A DNA stretch of 64,000 nucleotides from Oryza sativa Japonica Group (GCF_034140825.1 NC_089037.1:1709501-1773500); one strand, 5' to 3'; numbered from the stretch's first letter, positions 33,975 through 47,488 are shown. A program made the numbers and translations. Notes: generated by a model not told the origin, from the sequence alone.

Positions 33975-35190
33975 TCTACTACTATTAGAGGTAAAGCTGA
34001 AAATGATTTATAATCTCATTTGGATACAGTTAGCATAAATATGTAAGTCATAAACTTACAGTGGAGCTGTATAAATATTTTTTGTATGAATTTTGAATAG
34101 CAACCTGATATGACATCCATGCACATTACATTTACAGAGAGCATATGACATGCTTGCAATGATTAGACTTCCGAAGAAATGTGCGGTGTTGTCGTTATGA
34201 GCTGTGAGGCCCAGCAAGTAGAGCAGATTAGTGTGATTACTGATTCTATATGTTAAAATCGATATACTACATCATGTTTCTATGTTTTGTAGTGCAGACT
34301 GCAGACTTTTTCTTGATATAATTTATGTATCTATTCAATAATATTTTTTTCTACAGCTAATAAACAACAATGATGGGATGATTTTTATAAGCAGGACATA
34401 AACGCTAGAAAGCTAAATTGACACCCTGGTGCCTCCCGTTTATAGATGTCACCAACAAGTAAGAGAATTCCTCCTGTGTTTATATTGGAATCTTGTTGTT
34501 GCTTCTATCTGTAAAACCTGAAAAATCTTAAACCATTCCTATGCTGAATAATAGAAGATATAAAATGATATGTGTTGCCATTGCATCCTTATATTTATTT
34601 CTTCAATCCACAATTAACTATCTAAACCACTTTTTTTTGTTTTAATTCACATAAATTATTTTCGTTGCTGGTTTTAGTATGAATATTTTGATATATCTCC
34701 GTGCAAAAAAGGATTTTGATATAGCTATATGCATGTGCATTGCCAATCGATTCCTTTCCAATATGTAACAGTAGTCATTGCAAATATACTTTCATATTGT
34801 TTCTCTCTGTTGGGGCAAAAACTCTGAAAAATGATATTTGGACTGGTTGATAGGCTCACCGGGTAAAAAGGTAGAAACCATGTTAGAAACACAAGTATCG
34901 GGGATTTGATGTATATATTGTTTAGATCATGAACATTTAAGTTTTGAACAGGTTTATTTACAATAGCTGACATATAGTCCCTTAATGTATTATGAAACCC
35001 ACAAGGAATTTAATTTTGAAATAAACATCATACATTTATATCATATTTTTACTACCACTGTTAATATGGTTTGTGCATAATAAAAATGTTCTCTTGCAAT
35101 ATGATGAGTTTGATTTATATTAGTTGGAGAGGATATATCCGGTTTAATTGATATTGGCTTATACATGCCTTGCACGTGCACGATCACTAG
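33975..35190 (+). mobile_element. Candidate Helitron
   Basis: The right end carries tgcacgtgca, a perfect small palindrome, then cgatca and CTAG, followed by host T at 35191. This fits a Helitron 3' terminus. The left end is uncertain. The best match to the TCTCTACTA-type start is TCTACTACTATTAGAGG at 33975, but it is preceded by C, not the usual A. No helicase ORF is present. Confidence 0.45.
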
Positions 35191-35191
35191 T

Positions 35192-35501
35192 CGTTAAATA
35201 ACGCCTGAGCGGAACGGGCCGGGAGAGATATCTCGGTGGGCTTAAACGGAAAGCCAGACTTCTCATTGTAAATGGGCCGGCCGGCCTCCAGAATTCGGCC
35301 CATGTCCAATTATCCATGGCAGTATCTTTTGCCCTCGAGAACAGAAGGGGAAACAGATGAGTTGTGGGCAAGATGAAGAGTAGTATTGGGAAAGTATTTT
35401 TATCCTTAGAGAGTATTCCCTTGTTTCTCGTACATCACCTAAATAAATATTATTTTCTTCTAAAAAATAATAAGGTATATTAATATAAAACATATCACAC
35501 T
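35192..35501. repeat. 310-bp direct repeat, copy 2
   Basis: Nearly identical to 32810-33119, offset by 2,382 bp. It begins directly after the CTAG-T junction of the candidate Helitron. Differences are single bases, so the duplication is recent. Confidence 0.92.
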
Positions 35502-35981
35502 ACAAATTCAAATTTAACATTTTATAAAGTTGTAAAAAAAATAAGAAATATAACTGCGAAGGTACGTTAACTATTTTCAATTTGATTTGTTATTTTTCTT
35601 GTATATATGTAGATATCAAATTTAATCTTACATATTTGTATAGTGATATATTTCATATATTTTGATATTTTTTAATAATCATTGTTTTTGTAAACTAGTA
35701 CGAACCTTCTCTGCCGGATGCAAATGAAGCTGCATATGCAACTACAGTCGATTTATTTTTTCTTCACTCCTTTTTAAGCTTCCTTATGCATTTGTGATGA
35801 CAAATTCAGTATCCTTCAACACACAAAGCTTACGGACATTTTGCACTCACCAACACCACCTTGCCACAAACCCAGCAAGCACTCTGAAAAGCAGAGTTAA
35901 ACAAAACGAAAAAAAAAAACACGCCCCAAAATGTACAGGTATACTCAAGGAGTTGATCCACGAGACCGATCAGTCAGTCAA

Positions 35982-38900
35982 TCAGTCGCCGACGTTGAGC
36001 AGCACGTCCCAGAGCGTCTCGTCGACGAGCTCGTCCAGTATCTCCGCCTCCATCTCTGCGCCGGCCGCGCCGACGTCCTCGCGGAACGGGCCGTTCCACG
36101 GCGACATGCTCATGTCGCGGCCGATCAGCTCGTCCACGGAGTTGGGCGAGTCCGTCGGCGGCGGTGGCGCCAGCCACGCCTGCACGGTGTTCCACAGCCC
36201 GTCCAGTAGCCTCTTGCCGCCGGGGGATCTCCTCGGCGCCGCGCCGTACCACCTGCTGAACGCGCACAGCGTCGTCGACGACTGGACGACCCGCGGCAGC
36301 GACTCGTTGATCAGGTCGAAGAGGAGGCGGTGGTCGACGCCGGTGGCCGCAGCGTCGCAGTCGGTGGTGGCCGGGGCTGAGGAGGACGACGACGACTCGA
36401 CTTCCTCGAACACCCACGCGGGGATCGGTTTCACCTCGCGGTCTGAGAAGAGTTGGTCAGAGCTTCGTCTCTGTCCGTACAGACCGGCGATGACAAGAAT
36501 TGCTCTGATGTAAGCTTTGATGGGGTTATCTATCTCGTCTGTGTCGTCGTCGTCGTCGTCCTGGATTGGACTTGTTTCTGCGAGTTCTTGATCGGTTTGA
36601 GCTTGCTCCGACGATGGATGCTCTGGTTCTGAGAAAATTTATTTGGTCAGAAACATCAGATCAACATTGCAAGTGCCATGCCTGATGGCTGCAAGCAAAT
36701 TCAGAGAGCAAAGCTGCAGTTGCTACTTACCAGAAGCACTCGAACTCATGTCCCTAGCCGCCATCTTCAAGGGAGATCGGTGCTCGCTGAACGAAGCCTC
36801 CAATGGCGAGACAGGGCTCGGGTAACCTCCCCTGCTCATCTCATCAGGAGGGCTACTGCACCACGACGCCGGGCTCGGCGGCACCTCGGTGGAGTTCTCC
36901 TGCCACAAAACAAACAGCATTCTCATGTCAGATTGAGCTGACGCACAAAACAGAATCTTGAAGCAGAATGTGCTCAAAGAATTCAGATTTGCCTCACCTG
37001 GAGGACGCCGGGGTGGATGAGGACGGAAGGGGCGGTGACCAGCGTTCCGATCGGAGGGAGATCATCGGGGAATGGCGACTCGTCGGCGGAGTGGAGCTTC
37101 TTGCCGAACAGCTTCGCTCTCAGCCCCAGATTCTGCCTCAGGTTGGACACCCTGCCCTTGATGTTGAACGTGTCCTTCCTCCCCTTCCTCTCCTCCTCCG
37201 ACGATGGCGGTGGCGGCCTGCTCCCGTAGCCTTCCTGCTTGCGCTGCAGCCGTGCTCCGGTCAGCACCCGCGGCTCCTCCGAGAGAAGCTTCACGAAAGT
37301 GGTCCCCGACACCGGCGCCGAGAACGACCTGATGAGGTTCCTCGGCGATACCGGGTCGGAGTCGATCGCCGGAGTTGGTGACGCCTTGTGGTGGCCACGT
37401 CTGAAAGACCTGACGTCGAACTCGATCGCGTGCTTCTTCTCCTCCTTGCTCCTTATCTTGCCCTTCCTTGCCACCTCATGCCTCGGCTTCGGCCTCGGCT
37501 CTTCGTTGAACGACGCCGAGGCGGTTCTTCTCCGGTGAGACAGTGCCGGCGGCTCGGTCTCCGGCTCTCGTCGGAGCACATTCTTCAGCCTGTCGGAGAG
37601 GTGCTTCCTGGCATCTCTGCAGATGTAGTCCATCTGGCTCTGGCCATTGAGCGGGATGTCGCTGCGGTACGACCGCGTCGACTCCGACCGGAGCAACGCC
37701 GAGTGCAGGTCCTTGGTGACGGTCTCCCTGATCTGGTTGGCGATGCTCCGAGCAATCTGCTTCGGGTCAGCCGGAATGTCGCCGCCGGCGGCCCACCTGT
37801 CCGCCGCCCTGTCGTCGGAAGCCATCCTCCCTTCGAGCTCGACCTTGAGCCGCTTCTTCACCTCCTCGAGGAAGGCCTCCATGTTGTTCTCCTTCTTCAC
37901 CATCTCCGGCGACCCCAACGACGACTCCTCGATGTCGTCGGTGCTCATCTCGGGACAGGGCTTCAGGATCACTATCTTCTTCGGCGACAGCAGCCTCTCC
38001 TCCTCGTAGTAGAATCTCGACAGCGGCAGCCGCGTCGAGCTGGCGTCCGCGCTCGTCAGGGAGAACGTCCGGCTGCCGGAGATCGACGTGCCGGTGCCGG
38101 TGCCGCTCTCCTTGCTCCTCCTCCAGTGTGCGTCGCCATTGGAGTGCGTGTGCTTCTTGCCGGCATTATCCTTCCCTCTGTGCTGGAACCTGTAAGGCAC
38201 GATGTCAGTGCACCTGACGTCATCGTCGTCGAGATGGCTCTCCAATTCCAGAGCTCTCGACTGCTCCCACATCCTGCTCGCCTGCCACGCCTCGAAATCC
38301 TTCTTGAACTTCTGCAGCTCCTCCTCCTGCGGGTGCTCTCGCGGCTGCGGTTTAGCCCATTCACTGCTGCTGATCGCCTTGCTCAGCTGACCAAAGAGCT
38401 CCATGCTGTCGTCGTAGGCACAGACCTCAGCTTGCTTCGGCGAATGCTTCATGGAGCCCTTGTGTTGCACGAAGGAGACATGCTTGGTTGAGACCATTTC
38501 AGAAGGATCTCTTCTTGGCATTGGCCTTGTGGAGGTTATCATGTCTTGCCTTTTCTCCTCCGTGTGGCCGGCGGCAAGCTCACCGGCGGTTGTACTCATT
38601 GGAGGTGAGTCCATGCCCATCAACCTGGCAATGACACTTGGTCTCTTCTGAACTTCATTTGTTCTGAAGGATACGTCCTCATGGATGATCCTCTTGATTG
38701 GGGATGAGCTGTGGTTGAGACCAGCTTTTGGGTATTGTTGCCTCATGTTGCAGGAGTACTGCACAAGTTACAGGAAGCTTAATCAGGCCACTGCAAAAGT
38801 TCTTGCCAGTTAATTAGCTCTTGCACAGGATGTAAAGTTAAACATTGGTTTATACAGCTCCTTATTTATTGATGAAAGATACAACTTTGTTTTCACGATG

Positions 38901-39659
38901 AAATAATTCATCCACATGGGGTTAGATGCCAAATAGTAACTTATGTACCCAACAGTAGCTGGGGGTCTACTGTTAGGCACCATTATTAATGGATGTTTCA
39001 TGATGTCTTCTCATACAGCAACATTCGGGTACAGATACACCTAGCAGCAATGTTACTATGATGTACAGAAATCATAAGTAGGCATCTCATCTGTCAAGAG
39101 AAATCTAACTACTTTGGCTCCTTCGTGCAGAAAATGAACTGTTAGTCACTGAAAAGACAGGTTCTTTTCTGGAAACAGAAGAATTCACTAGATGCTTATG
39201 AGGGGACAAAACATGAAAGGAATTACTCTCTTACTACAGAACAGTGAGGAAATGTACAAGACTCACCGGGACATCCTCTTGGAAGACGCCATAGCTTTGT
39301 GGAGCCTCCAGGGTGAACTCCATGCTATTCCTTGGGGCTTCAAATCCTACAAATTCAGAGATGGCACCTTGATCAGTTATAAATTTGCTTCAAATTCAAT
39401 TACCGAATAGCTGGAAAAACAACATAGAAAGTCTCAATGAACTCTTTTATTTCAAGTGTACGTTAACTCGTTAAGCATCAACCATCATTAAGGATGGGGC
39501 TTGTCCTGGTGACTCGGTGATTCAGAACTTAAGGCAAAGACCATGTGTAAGTTGGACAGAGAGAAATGAATCACCGTGTATCACCGTACCTTCGCCCTGC
39601 TTCTTGTGTGACCACTTCCTTGAGGTGCTAGCATGAGAGAAGTCCAGGTACTGCAGCAT
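35982..39659 (-). CDS. TRM/LONGIFOLIA-like protein (DUF4378)
   Basis: Five coding exons (39659-39590, 39346-39267, 38758-36998, 36899-36731, 36628-35982) join in frame to 908 aa. Residues 89-100 read RPSVIARLMGMD, the signature of the plant TRM (TON1-recruiting motif) and LONGIFOLIA family. The middle is long, charged and serine-rich. The last 180 or so residues, from PIKAYIRAILVIAGLYG through IPAWVFEEVE to EAEILDELVDETLWDVLL, form the DUF4378 domain. TRM proteins bring TON1/PP2A complexes to cortical microtubules and affect cell elongation and organ shape. The role here is by family. A non-coding leader exon probably lies at about 40320-40640, with its donor at 40319 and an acceptor near 39721. 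GC-rich codons make large antisense shadows. Confidence 0.9.
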
Positions 39660-40319
39660 GGTGGCACTTGTTGCCAGAGAGATCCAGCAGTACGCTGCGA
39701 TGGCAATATTAGGATATCTGAAGGACGAACGAGACAGACCTTACTATCCTGTAAAATTATGTGAGGTATCATGTCAGATTCTACAGAAAATCAGCCACAC
39801 CAAAATATTGTAGTGAACACAATTTATGATCACCATTACGACTTTTTTCCTGCAAATAAAAGGAATAGCGCACAAGACAGAATTCATGAAGACATTTGCT
39901 CATTTCAACAGGTCAATGCATATTCAGCAAGCTTGAATTCCTTCGAAGAATACCCCGATCAAGAACCCAAAATTTCCAATGTGTGAGGTGGAATTTCGTA
40001 TCAGTAATCAACATGACCGAAACCACAGAAACATAGAGGGAAAAAACATCAGACGAACTGGAGGAGAATCTTCTGAGAAATGGTTTCTGGAATTCAATTC
40101 ATTTCGAAGCAACCATCCAGTCATCAAGACGGTTGAGCACATGAACAGAAGCAAATGATGATCCAAAAACGTCAAACATAATGAGCAGTTGAACCCCACC
40201 ACGTGCAAACAGATCAGAAGCAACCGCATTCCTCCCAGAACCAAACGCATGAACTAAACGGACGGAACAGAGGGAGCTGATCAATCAAGCAAGAAGAACT
40301 GAGGAGAGGAAGCTACGTA

Positions 40320-40640
40320 CAAGGATCCTCTCGTGCCTCCTCTCTGCAGTTAGCATGCAGCTCCCCGGCAACCACCGGCCGGCCGCCGCCGATCAGCGGC
40401 GAAACTGTTGCTTCTCCCACCGTGGAAATGGGGTCTCGCTGGGGTAAGAAGAGAAGAGACGCCGCACTGCGATGCTCTGCAATGAGCTGCAAGCTTCTTG
40501 CCAATGAGCCTGTGCTCATGTGCAGGTAGTAGTGGTATAAGAGTTACAGCCCATGAAGAGGGAGGAAAGCAGCAGCCGGGAAAGCGAAAGCTTCTCCCTT
40601 TGCCTCTCTTTCCCCACAACCACCCTCCTTTTGGTCTCCC
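40320..40640 (-). other. Probable 5' leader exon of the TRM-like gene
   Basis: On the minus strand GAGGATCCTT is followed by gtacgtagc, a good donor. A matching acceptor, tccttcag, lies just upstream of the first coding exon. The region is C/T-rich on the minus strand as plant leaders often are. The start is not determined. Confidence 0.45.
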
Positions 40641-43600
40641 TCCTTGCCTTTAATATTCCCTCTTGATCGCCATCTTCTCCTTGCCACTTCTCTTGTCCCT
40701 GATCTCCTCCTCTTTTTTAGCCTTTACCTCTTGCAAATTTTTAACAGATGCCGGGAGAGATGCCTTAATCTCTTCTTGGCTTGGCATTCTAGCTAGAATG
40801 CATGCATACCCAGCTGGCCTTGCCTACATGCTGGTGAAGAAGAGAAAGCCATGAAATGCTTAGCGATAATAATTCCTCCTATCAGAGAAAAGATTATGTT
40901 TTTTGTGGGGGCTGCAGATCAAAATGACAGCTTTTCTTGTATGTAGCCATGGAAGATTCTCTTACTACAGAAGCCAGCTTCAGTAACGGAAGAGGAGAGC
41001 TTTTGCTGAGTTATTTTAGCTGGGATGACAGCTCAAGTACGCGAGGATTCTAGTTGGTGCACCACACGCTTTGATCTTTTCCGTTTTCCCTAACCACACG
41101 AGGCCGTTCCATTTGGCGCCATTCTGTTAACTGCCACCGGCCGTTCTGAAGAAGGCGTGGGATGCAGTCAGCGCCAATGCAATCTGTATCTTTCTTATCT
41201 CCCCCTGCGCTGGTCAGCATCATGTGGGAATTGGATGAGATGTTTCTCCCTTTAAATATTCAGTTAATCACATAATCCATAGGAGAATCACTTGACAGTT
41301 GACACCCAGAGTTGTACCACAATTTTACAATAACCAGTGTCTGAATAGACTGAAAGAATCCCTACAAGAAAAACTGAAGATGAATTGAACTACATAATTT
41401 ATATATTAGACGTTAAAAGCAAACACAATATCTATTTAATTTCTCCATGACCCCAATATATACGCCTACACTACACAAGGCTATCATCGGCGAGACATTT
41501 TTTCACTAGAGAAATGCCCAAACTCATGAACACGATACTGCCCAAGGAGCAGACACACATAGCCCCTGTTTAGGGGAGCTTAAGTCATTATCGAAAAAAA
41601 AGAGGAGCTTAAGCTACTCTCAGATTTTCCAGCTTTTAAAACAATTCAGCTTCTTGCTCAAATTCTAAATCCAGAAATTAAACAAGGAGACAGAAGACGG
41701 GAGATCCATTTTCTTCTGATTCTCACAAGTTAGATACTCACTAGCTGCTTCTTAAAATTTTCCAAAGTCCAAACAGCACCATAGTGCTCTCAAGGAGGAG
41801 TGGATAGTTCTAAATCCAGAAATTAAACAAGGAGGCAGAAGAAGGGAGATCCATTTTCTTCTGATTCTCACAAGTTGATACTCACTAGCTGCTTCTTAAA
41901 ATTTCCAAAGTCCAAACAGCATCATAGTGCTCTCAAGGAGGAGTGGATAGGGTAGGCGCCGTGCACCAGCGGGATAATCGACCCCATGCGTGAGGGCGAC
42001 ATCTGATGGCGAGGATCTCTCCTCGCTTGATCAGAAAATGTTGTTGGTGACGTCCGCATGCACATGCACGCCTAGCTAGCTTGACCTAGTAACAAAGCTA
42101 CGACACTTAATTGGGGTTCAAGGTGTAGTACAGATGGGACTGGGAGGTTAATTAGCTGCCACTAGCTACCAGCAATGATATTACAAAACATCATGTAGAT
42201 CTGATGGTCCATATTATTATCTGTATGCAGCACTGGCCACTGTATTATTGCCTCTTAATTCTTTCTCTACATGTCTCACCAAACTGCCAACTGAAACAGG
42301 CTATTAGGCTGGACGGACCCATGTTTTCTCCTCCTTGTCTCCGGTGTTTCATCCATGTCGACTGAATCTAGGGATAATAAAACGGCCGGCTTGCAGAATT
42401 GGAGACCAAGGGAACATGCAGTAATGGAGAGTTTACCTTATGGAGATGGAGATCAGATCCAGAGGTGGGGGCTTGATGCTGTAAGATGAACAGCACACTG
42501 AAGCACAGCTTATTTAATTTGAAGGAGACATGCTTCTTCATGTTGGATCTTCTCCGGGACATGATCCTAACAGCATTCCTGCAGAGCAAACATGGCACCT
42601 TCCGTAGGGAGGTAAATCTTCTTTCTGCGGCTAAACTAAACTTAGTTGTGAGCTTATGAAATGGCGTGCATGCATGCATGCACAGCCATCATTCCTCACT
42701 ACTAAAATAAACTTGCAAAGCAGAAGAAAAATCATATCTGCCCGATAAACAAGTTAAACTGTGACCCTCCTAGATGAACAGATCACATGGTGGGGCTCCC
42801 CATCGAATCAATACCATTCAGTTCCTCCACGCACTGCCTAAAGCAAAGAGAAAATAGGGTAATCGCTGGGCTGTCTGACTCACAAACATTTTCTCAAGAG
42901 TAGAACAGTGTGAAGTGTGAACATTTCAGACCAGGCACATTTGTATGCACAAGAACGGCCAACTATTTATGAGCTTCAATTGAGAATTATTATTATTCCC
43001 CTCAAATGACCACTCAGACCCATTGACGTAAATTTCCAAATGAAGAAACCTGTTACACTCGGCCCTGTGCCTCTCTGCTTCTTCCAGCTCAACATTATTA
43101 CATTACACGTAGTGCACAGAATTTACAGATAAAATAGACCACCGTATCTCTTCAGAGATTGCCTTGCACTTTCTGCCTTCAAAAACATCGTCAACAAGTG
43201 TAAAGGAGCTTTCAATAGTTAAAACTCAAAAACTCTACTAAGATGGTCCTTCATTCACTTGCCATTTGCTAATTATAACCAAAACTCAGAGGGTTGGCAT
43301 TTTATGGTGTCTTTCTGGAAGGGTTTTAAGGGGAACTAGGGCTCAGTGGGTTGTAAAGGGGTGTCATGATCAGTGCACTAAACTTTAATTATGTGCCCAT
43401 CTCAATGAAAAGCTAGTGCATCTTTGGGTAAAAATTCCTGTGATCATTCATATCAAGTGCCCCCACAGGAACGTGTCATGTGAAGTTGCTGCTTGCTTGA
43501 AGGATAAGCCCTACTGAATTAGGTGGTGGCTTGGCAACAGTGGTCCAAAATGCTAGATGCATGGCAGAGAAGAGACCATCTTTGTCCATGAATTGTTTTT

Positions 43601-44622
43601 ACATGGATCATAGTACGAGATTGAGAAGCCTAATCTATTTTTATACTCTCTCTTTTTTAATAGGTAACATCATTTGCATAGCTGCCGCTGATGGGATTTT
43701 GAGATATAAAACAAGTCTTCTATTCTCTTTTGAGTTTTGTAATGCATTGCCTGGGGTCTGCTTGTACTACACTTCAGGATCAGAGAAGATATATATGCAT
43801 ATAGAATCAGTTTTATTTTGTTAGTGAATTATAACCAGTGGCTTTTAAAATGGGGTTAATAATCTGCCAGCACAAAATCCAATTCATGCCGAAAAAGTGA
43901 GCATGCCTCGACCCATGAAACTATATGATGCATTTAGAACTGAACTATCCCACATGATTTATCACTCAATTCGTCATTACCATTTTAGTAGTCATATACT
44001 CTGGCCAAAAGAAACCAAAAGTTTTTTTTGGGGGGTAAGAATTTGCTTGAAGTCTCTATATCTAGTCATGTTTTGTGCATTTCTACAATTCAACATGAGC
44101 TCATCTAAGCTACCTGGTCATCGTTTAAAGAGAAAAAAAATATAAATATTAATAACCAATGCAGTGCACACCGGGGATGCATAACTAAACTAACAGCCAT
44201 CATGGATACAAAATGTGCAGCAATAATGACCTAGTAGCAAATGAATTGTGTATAGTGTGTGATACTAGTGGCAAATGCACTGCATGCTAAAGGCATTATC
44301 ACAATTTGGAAGCAAGGGCTGTCTTGAGGATACAAATTTAACTGAATGAATTTAAATACATGGTCGAAGAACTAACAAATGCTATATATTTAGATGTATC
44401 CAGTGAGTACAACAATATGACTGTCTGCTCACCTTTCCAAGGTCGGTGAACTTGAAAAAAATATTGAGGTACTACAATACTTTCTTATTTGACCAAACAT
44501 TCTGTTACAAGGCTACAAGTTTATGGGGCAGTCACTAAAGGAGCACTCTTCTTTCGCATTAAGAAAAATGCAGTTTTATGCATTATAAAAAATACAAAAA
44601 GCAGCACACAGGGGGCAGCAAA
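40641..44622. other. Intergenic, about 4 kb
   Basis: TRM-like promoter side on the left and NTPase 3' side on the right. A tandem duplication lies at 41663-41950. A 103-aa minus-strand frame at 42368-42679 has no known relatives and is doubtful. The remainder shows no gene. Confidence 0.45.
41663..41950. repeat. Tandem duplication, 145-bp unit twice
   Basis: The unit starting ttctaaatccagaaattaaac at 41663 recurs at 41808 with a few changes. It contains a ccaaagtccaaacagca end typical of a MITE whose inner part has been duplicated. Confidence 0.9.
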
Positions 44623-46778
44623 TCACCTTTTCTGCAACAGACTGCTCAAATGATTGTAGACACCTTCTCTCATGGCATCCCTATTACCAGTATTTAAGGT
44701 GTAAATAACTGCTCCAGGATGATTCCTCAACCTCGCAACTGCATTTTATGTGGAGAATATCTAGTCAGCAATACTTTATTTATTTATTTTTGCAAGTGTG
44801 TGGGTTCAGGAAATCAGAATAATGACTCATGTGTACATCTGAAGAAGGCTGTGGCACAAAAATGTTGTTCTTGTAAGAATATTGGAGTTATCCTTCTTTT
44901 GATGTTTGACATAGCATAGCTGGATATAAGGTAGAGTCTAAAAAAAATGTGCAACTTCATAATACACCTATAATTGAATTGGTATTTTAGAGCAAACCAC
45001 CATGTAAATGGTACTTCGTAGGAGATAATGTACAGTTAGTAAAATCATTAATTAGAAGCTTCTGTCAAGATGTTAATTATTAAGTGATGGTACCTCCGGG
45101 AATGTCTCGGCCCAATCTTGGTACAGGAATTGTGGCTAGCACTGGAATGTTCGATTCAATAACTCTCATTACAGCAGGGAAGAATGCCGAACTAAACAGC
45201 TCCATTTTACCCACTTCATCAATAATGAAAAGATCAGTGTCGTCCTTGACCTGATGTGTAAAAAGAGTTATTAACTCCAGATCACATGATAAATAATTTT
45301 TAAACCAGCTATTCTGATCATTGTACAATTAATATTACATGTATCGCATGAATGTGCTAAAACAATGTGCATCCCTTACTTTATTTTATACATCTTTAGT
45401 CAGAATGGCTTACCTGCAGCTCCGGCAATGCTAGAGACTCCAGAGAAGCTATATCTACTTTGTACCTCCCAACAGTAGGCCATCTAACAGACTCGCGGCT
45501 GCAGGAAAAAAAAACATAGATGACATGGACAGGAATTCAGTAAGCACACATAAAAATCGGATTGACAGTGAATTCAAATATAAGTATTTAACAAAGGTCA
45601 TAAGTCAAACCTTACAAATTTAGTTCTGAGATAATAAGTAGAGCAGAATGTTAGAGAGGACAATAAGGAACCGCGGAATTTCATGTACTTATAAATCAGT
45701 ATTTTGCATCGGAACTTTCAGAAGGAGTAATATCAAATTTTCCTGGTGATGGCCAGTGACATTAACTTTTTTTGCAACTACGGTGGCGATGAGAAGCGTG
45801 TAACTTTAATCCATTTTTCTAGTTGGATCATTTCCTTGCTATGTATACAATTTGTCAGTCAAACGGATCCAAGTTCAGCAAACAAGGGAAAATGTCAGAT
45901 GGACATGAGGCTGCACATGATCCGAGACATGAATAAGTAGCTTAATAAGCTGGATACCAGCAGTGGGGCGATATTCTACCATCATTGTCATTGCATAAGT
46001 GTGCAGGTAAAAAAAATACAACAGATATAGGTAACTAGATTATACCGAGTTTATCCATAAGTAAGAAAAGGCGGCACTATTTAACATGGACATGGATGTT
46101 AGCTACCTAGGATTGCAGCTAAAGTGCCTGAAACTTGATCATATGCAGGAATACAGTACTCCAGATTTTGAAAACGAAAATGTCCAAACTACCACATCAC
46201 AAGTAGGTGGTGGTGGCACAGGAAATTGCGAGCATTCTATCACATATTCTTTTAGCTTGTCACAACAGCCAGATGCACTTGATTTCAGTGTATGAAAATC
46301 TCTCGCTTCATATATGTCAGAAAGGGAATCATAATCCAAGCATGGTAGCAAGATGAACCCGACCTGGAAACCTTGGAGGAGGCGAGCGGCCCGGTTCGCC
46401 CATCGAGCGTGACGACCTCGAACCCGACCCTTTCCCCACTCTCCCTCACCTCGCCTACACAACACGAAAACAGGTGAGATTTCTGATCGCGAAACAGCGC
46501 GAGCGAGCGCGCGGGGGAGCTTCTGGAAAGGGCAACTCAGCGCAGTACGGGTGTAGAAGCCGCGAATGTTGAGATGCGGGTGGGATTCGCGGAGGGTTTC
46601 GAACACACGCGTAACCAGCGTCGTCTTCCCCACGCCCTGCGAGAGCGGCGGCGGCGGCGGCGGCCGTGAGGCGGTTGACGAAGGAAGGAGAAAGGGTTTA
46701 GCGGTTGGGGTTTGCGGGATGGGGATTCCTTACCGGCGGGCCGGTGACGAGGAGGCACCTCGACGGCGCGGCGGCCAT
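44623..46778 (-). CDS. THEP1-type nucleoside-triphosphatase (NTPCR homologue)
   Basis: Six short exons (46778-46734, 46636-46549, 46454-46364, 45498-45414, 45250-45094, 44738-44623) join in frame to 193 aa, the usual length of the THEP1/NTPCR family. Walker A, GPPGVGKTT (residues 13-21), is split by intron 1. Walker B is DLFIIDEVGKMEL (about 109-121). Other family-type text includes RGFYTREVRE, GFEVVTLDG and a final GAVIYTLNTGNRD. The enzyme hydrolyses nucleoside triphosphates in vitro in relatives, with a cellular role still unclear. Introns are all GT..AG with matching phases. The first exon is only 45 bp, so the gene is easy to miss. Confidence 0.88.
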
Positions 46779-47101
46779 CTGGTCGGTCGTGGCAGCCGGC
46801 CGCGGCGAGGGGCGGGTCACCGGCGGCGGCCGCAGCGCCGGCGTCGGAGGCAGGACGGGAGGCTGGTGGCGCTGCTGCGTTGAGATTCGTGTCTGTCTGT
46901 TTCGGTGTTTGTCTCTCTGCCACATGGGCGGATGGGCCACATGGTACACGGAGAGCGCGTAACCGGCCCAGCGAAGGCGTAAACATGAAATGGGCCGGAT
47001 GATTGCTTCCTGGGCCAAAGTGTGGTGTACGTGATGTTGGGCCCAGCCGTCTGTACAGGACGGCCAGGTGGAAGAGATATAGTAATGCTTTGGGACTACT
47101 A

Positions 47102-47488
47102 TACATTTGTCGACAGATTTTTCCCAAAAAATTTGACAGATGTAATTATAGTACAATCATAGTGTAATTACATTGTAACTTATATGTAATTACACTGTAA
47201 CTTGCATGTAACTACAGTGTAACTTATATGTAAGTTTCACATAATTTTGAATCGTTAGATCTATTACTAGATTTGTTTTGGTGAGGAAAACACACATATG
47301 TGAAAGAATTTGTTCCCACGACCTCCATTTTACCGAAATAACATGTTACGGAGAGATTTTTGAAAGTTACATACAAGTTACACTATAGTTACAGTGTAAT
47401 TACATGCAAGTTACAGTGTAATTACACTTCAATTGATGTACTGTAATTACATCTGTCAAATTTTTGGGAAAAAATTTGTCGACAAATA
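47102..47488. mobile_element. MITE with long inverted ends
   Basis: Ends atttgtcgacagatttttcc and ttgggaaaaaatttgtcgac pair in inverted orientation over about 40 bp, and TA flanks both sides. The interior repeats a gtgtaattacatgtaactt theme. It lies about 325 bp upstream of the NTPase start codon. Confidence 0.75.

Noticed and set aside
36001-36513. Plus-strand ORFs of 92-239 aa over the TRM-like last exon
   Set aside because: The minus strand encodes DUF4378 in frame with the upstream exons.
37388-38491. 367-aa plus-strand ORF
   Set aside because: It is antisense shadow of the large TRM-like exon. The minus strand has the family motifs and consistent splicing.
42368-42679. 103-aa minus-strand ORF
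   Set aside because: No similarity to known proteins, no splice or promoter evidence, and it lies in repeat-rich DNA.
47160-47450. Regularly spaced gtaattaca repeats as a CRISPR-like array
   Set aside because: The units are short, without uniform spacers, and lie inside a MITE of a plant genome.
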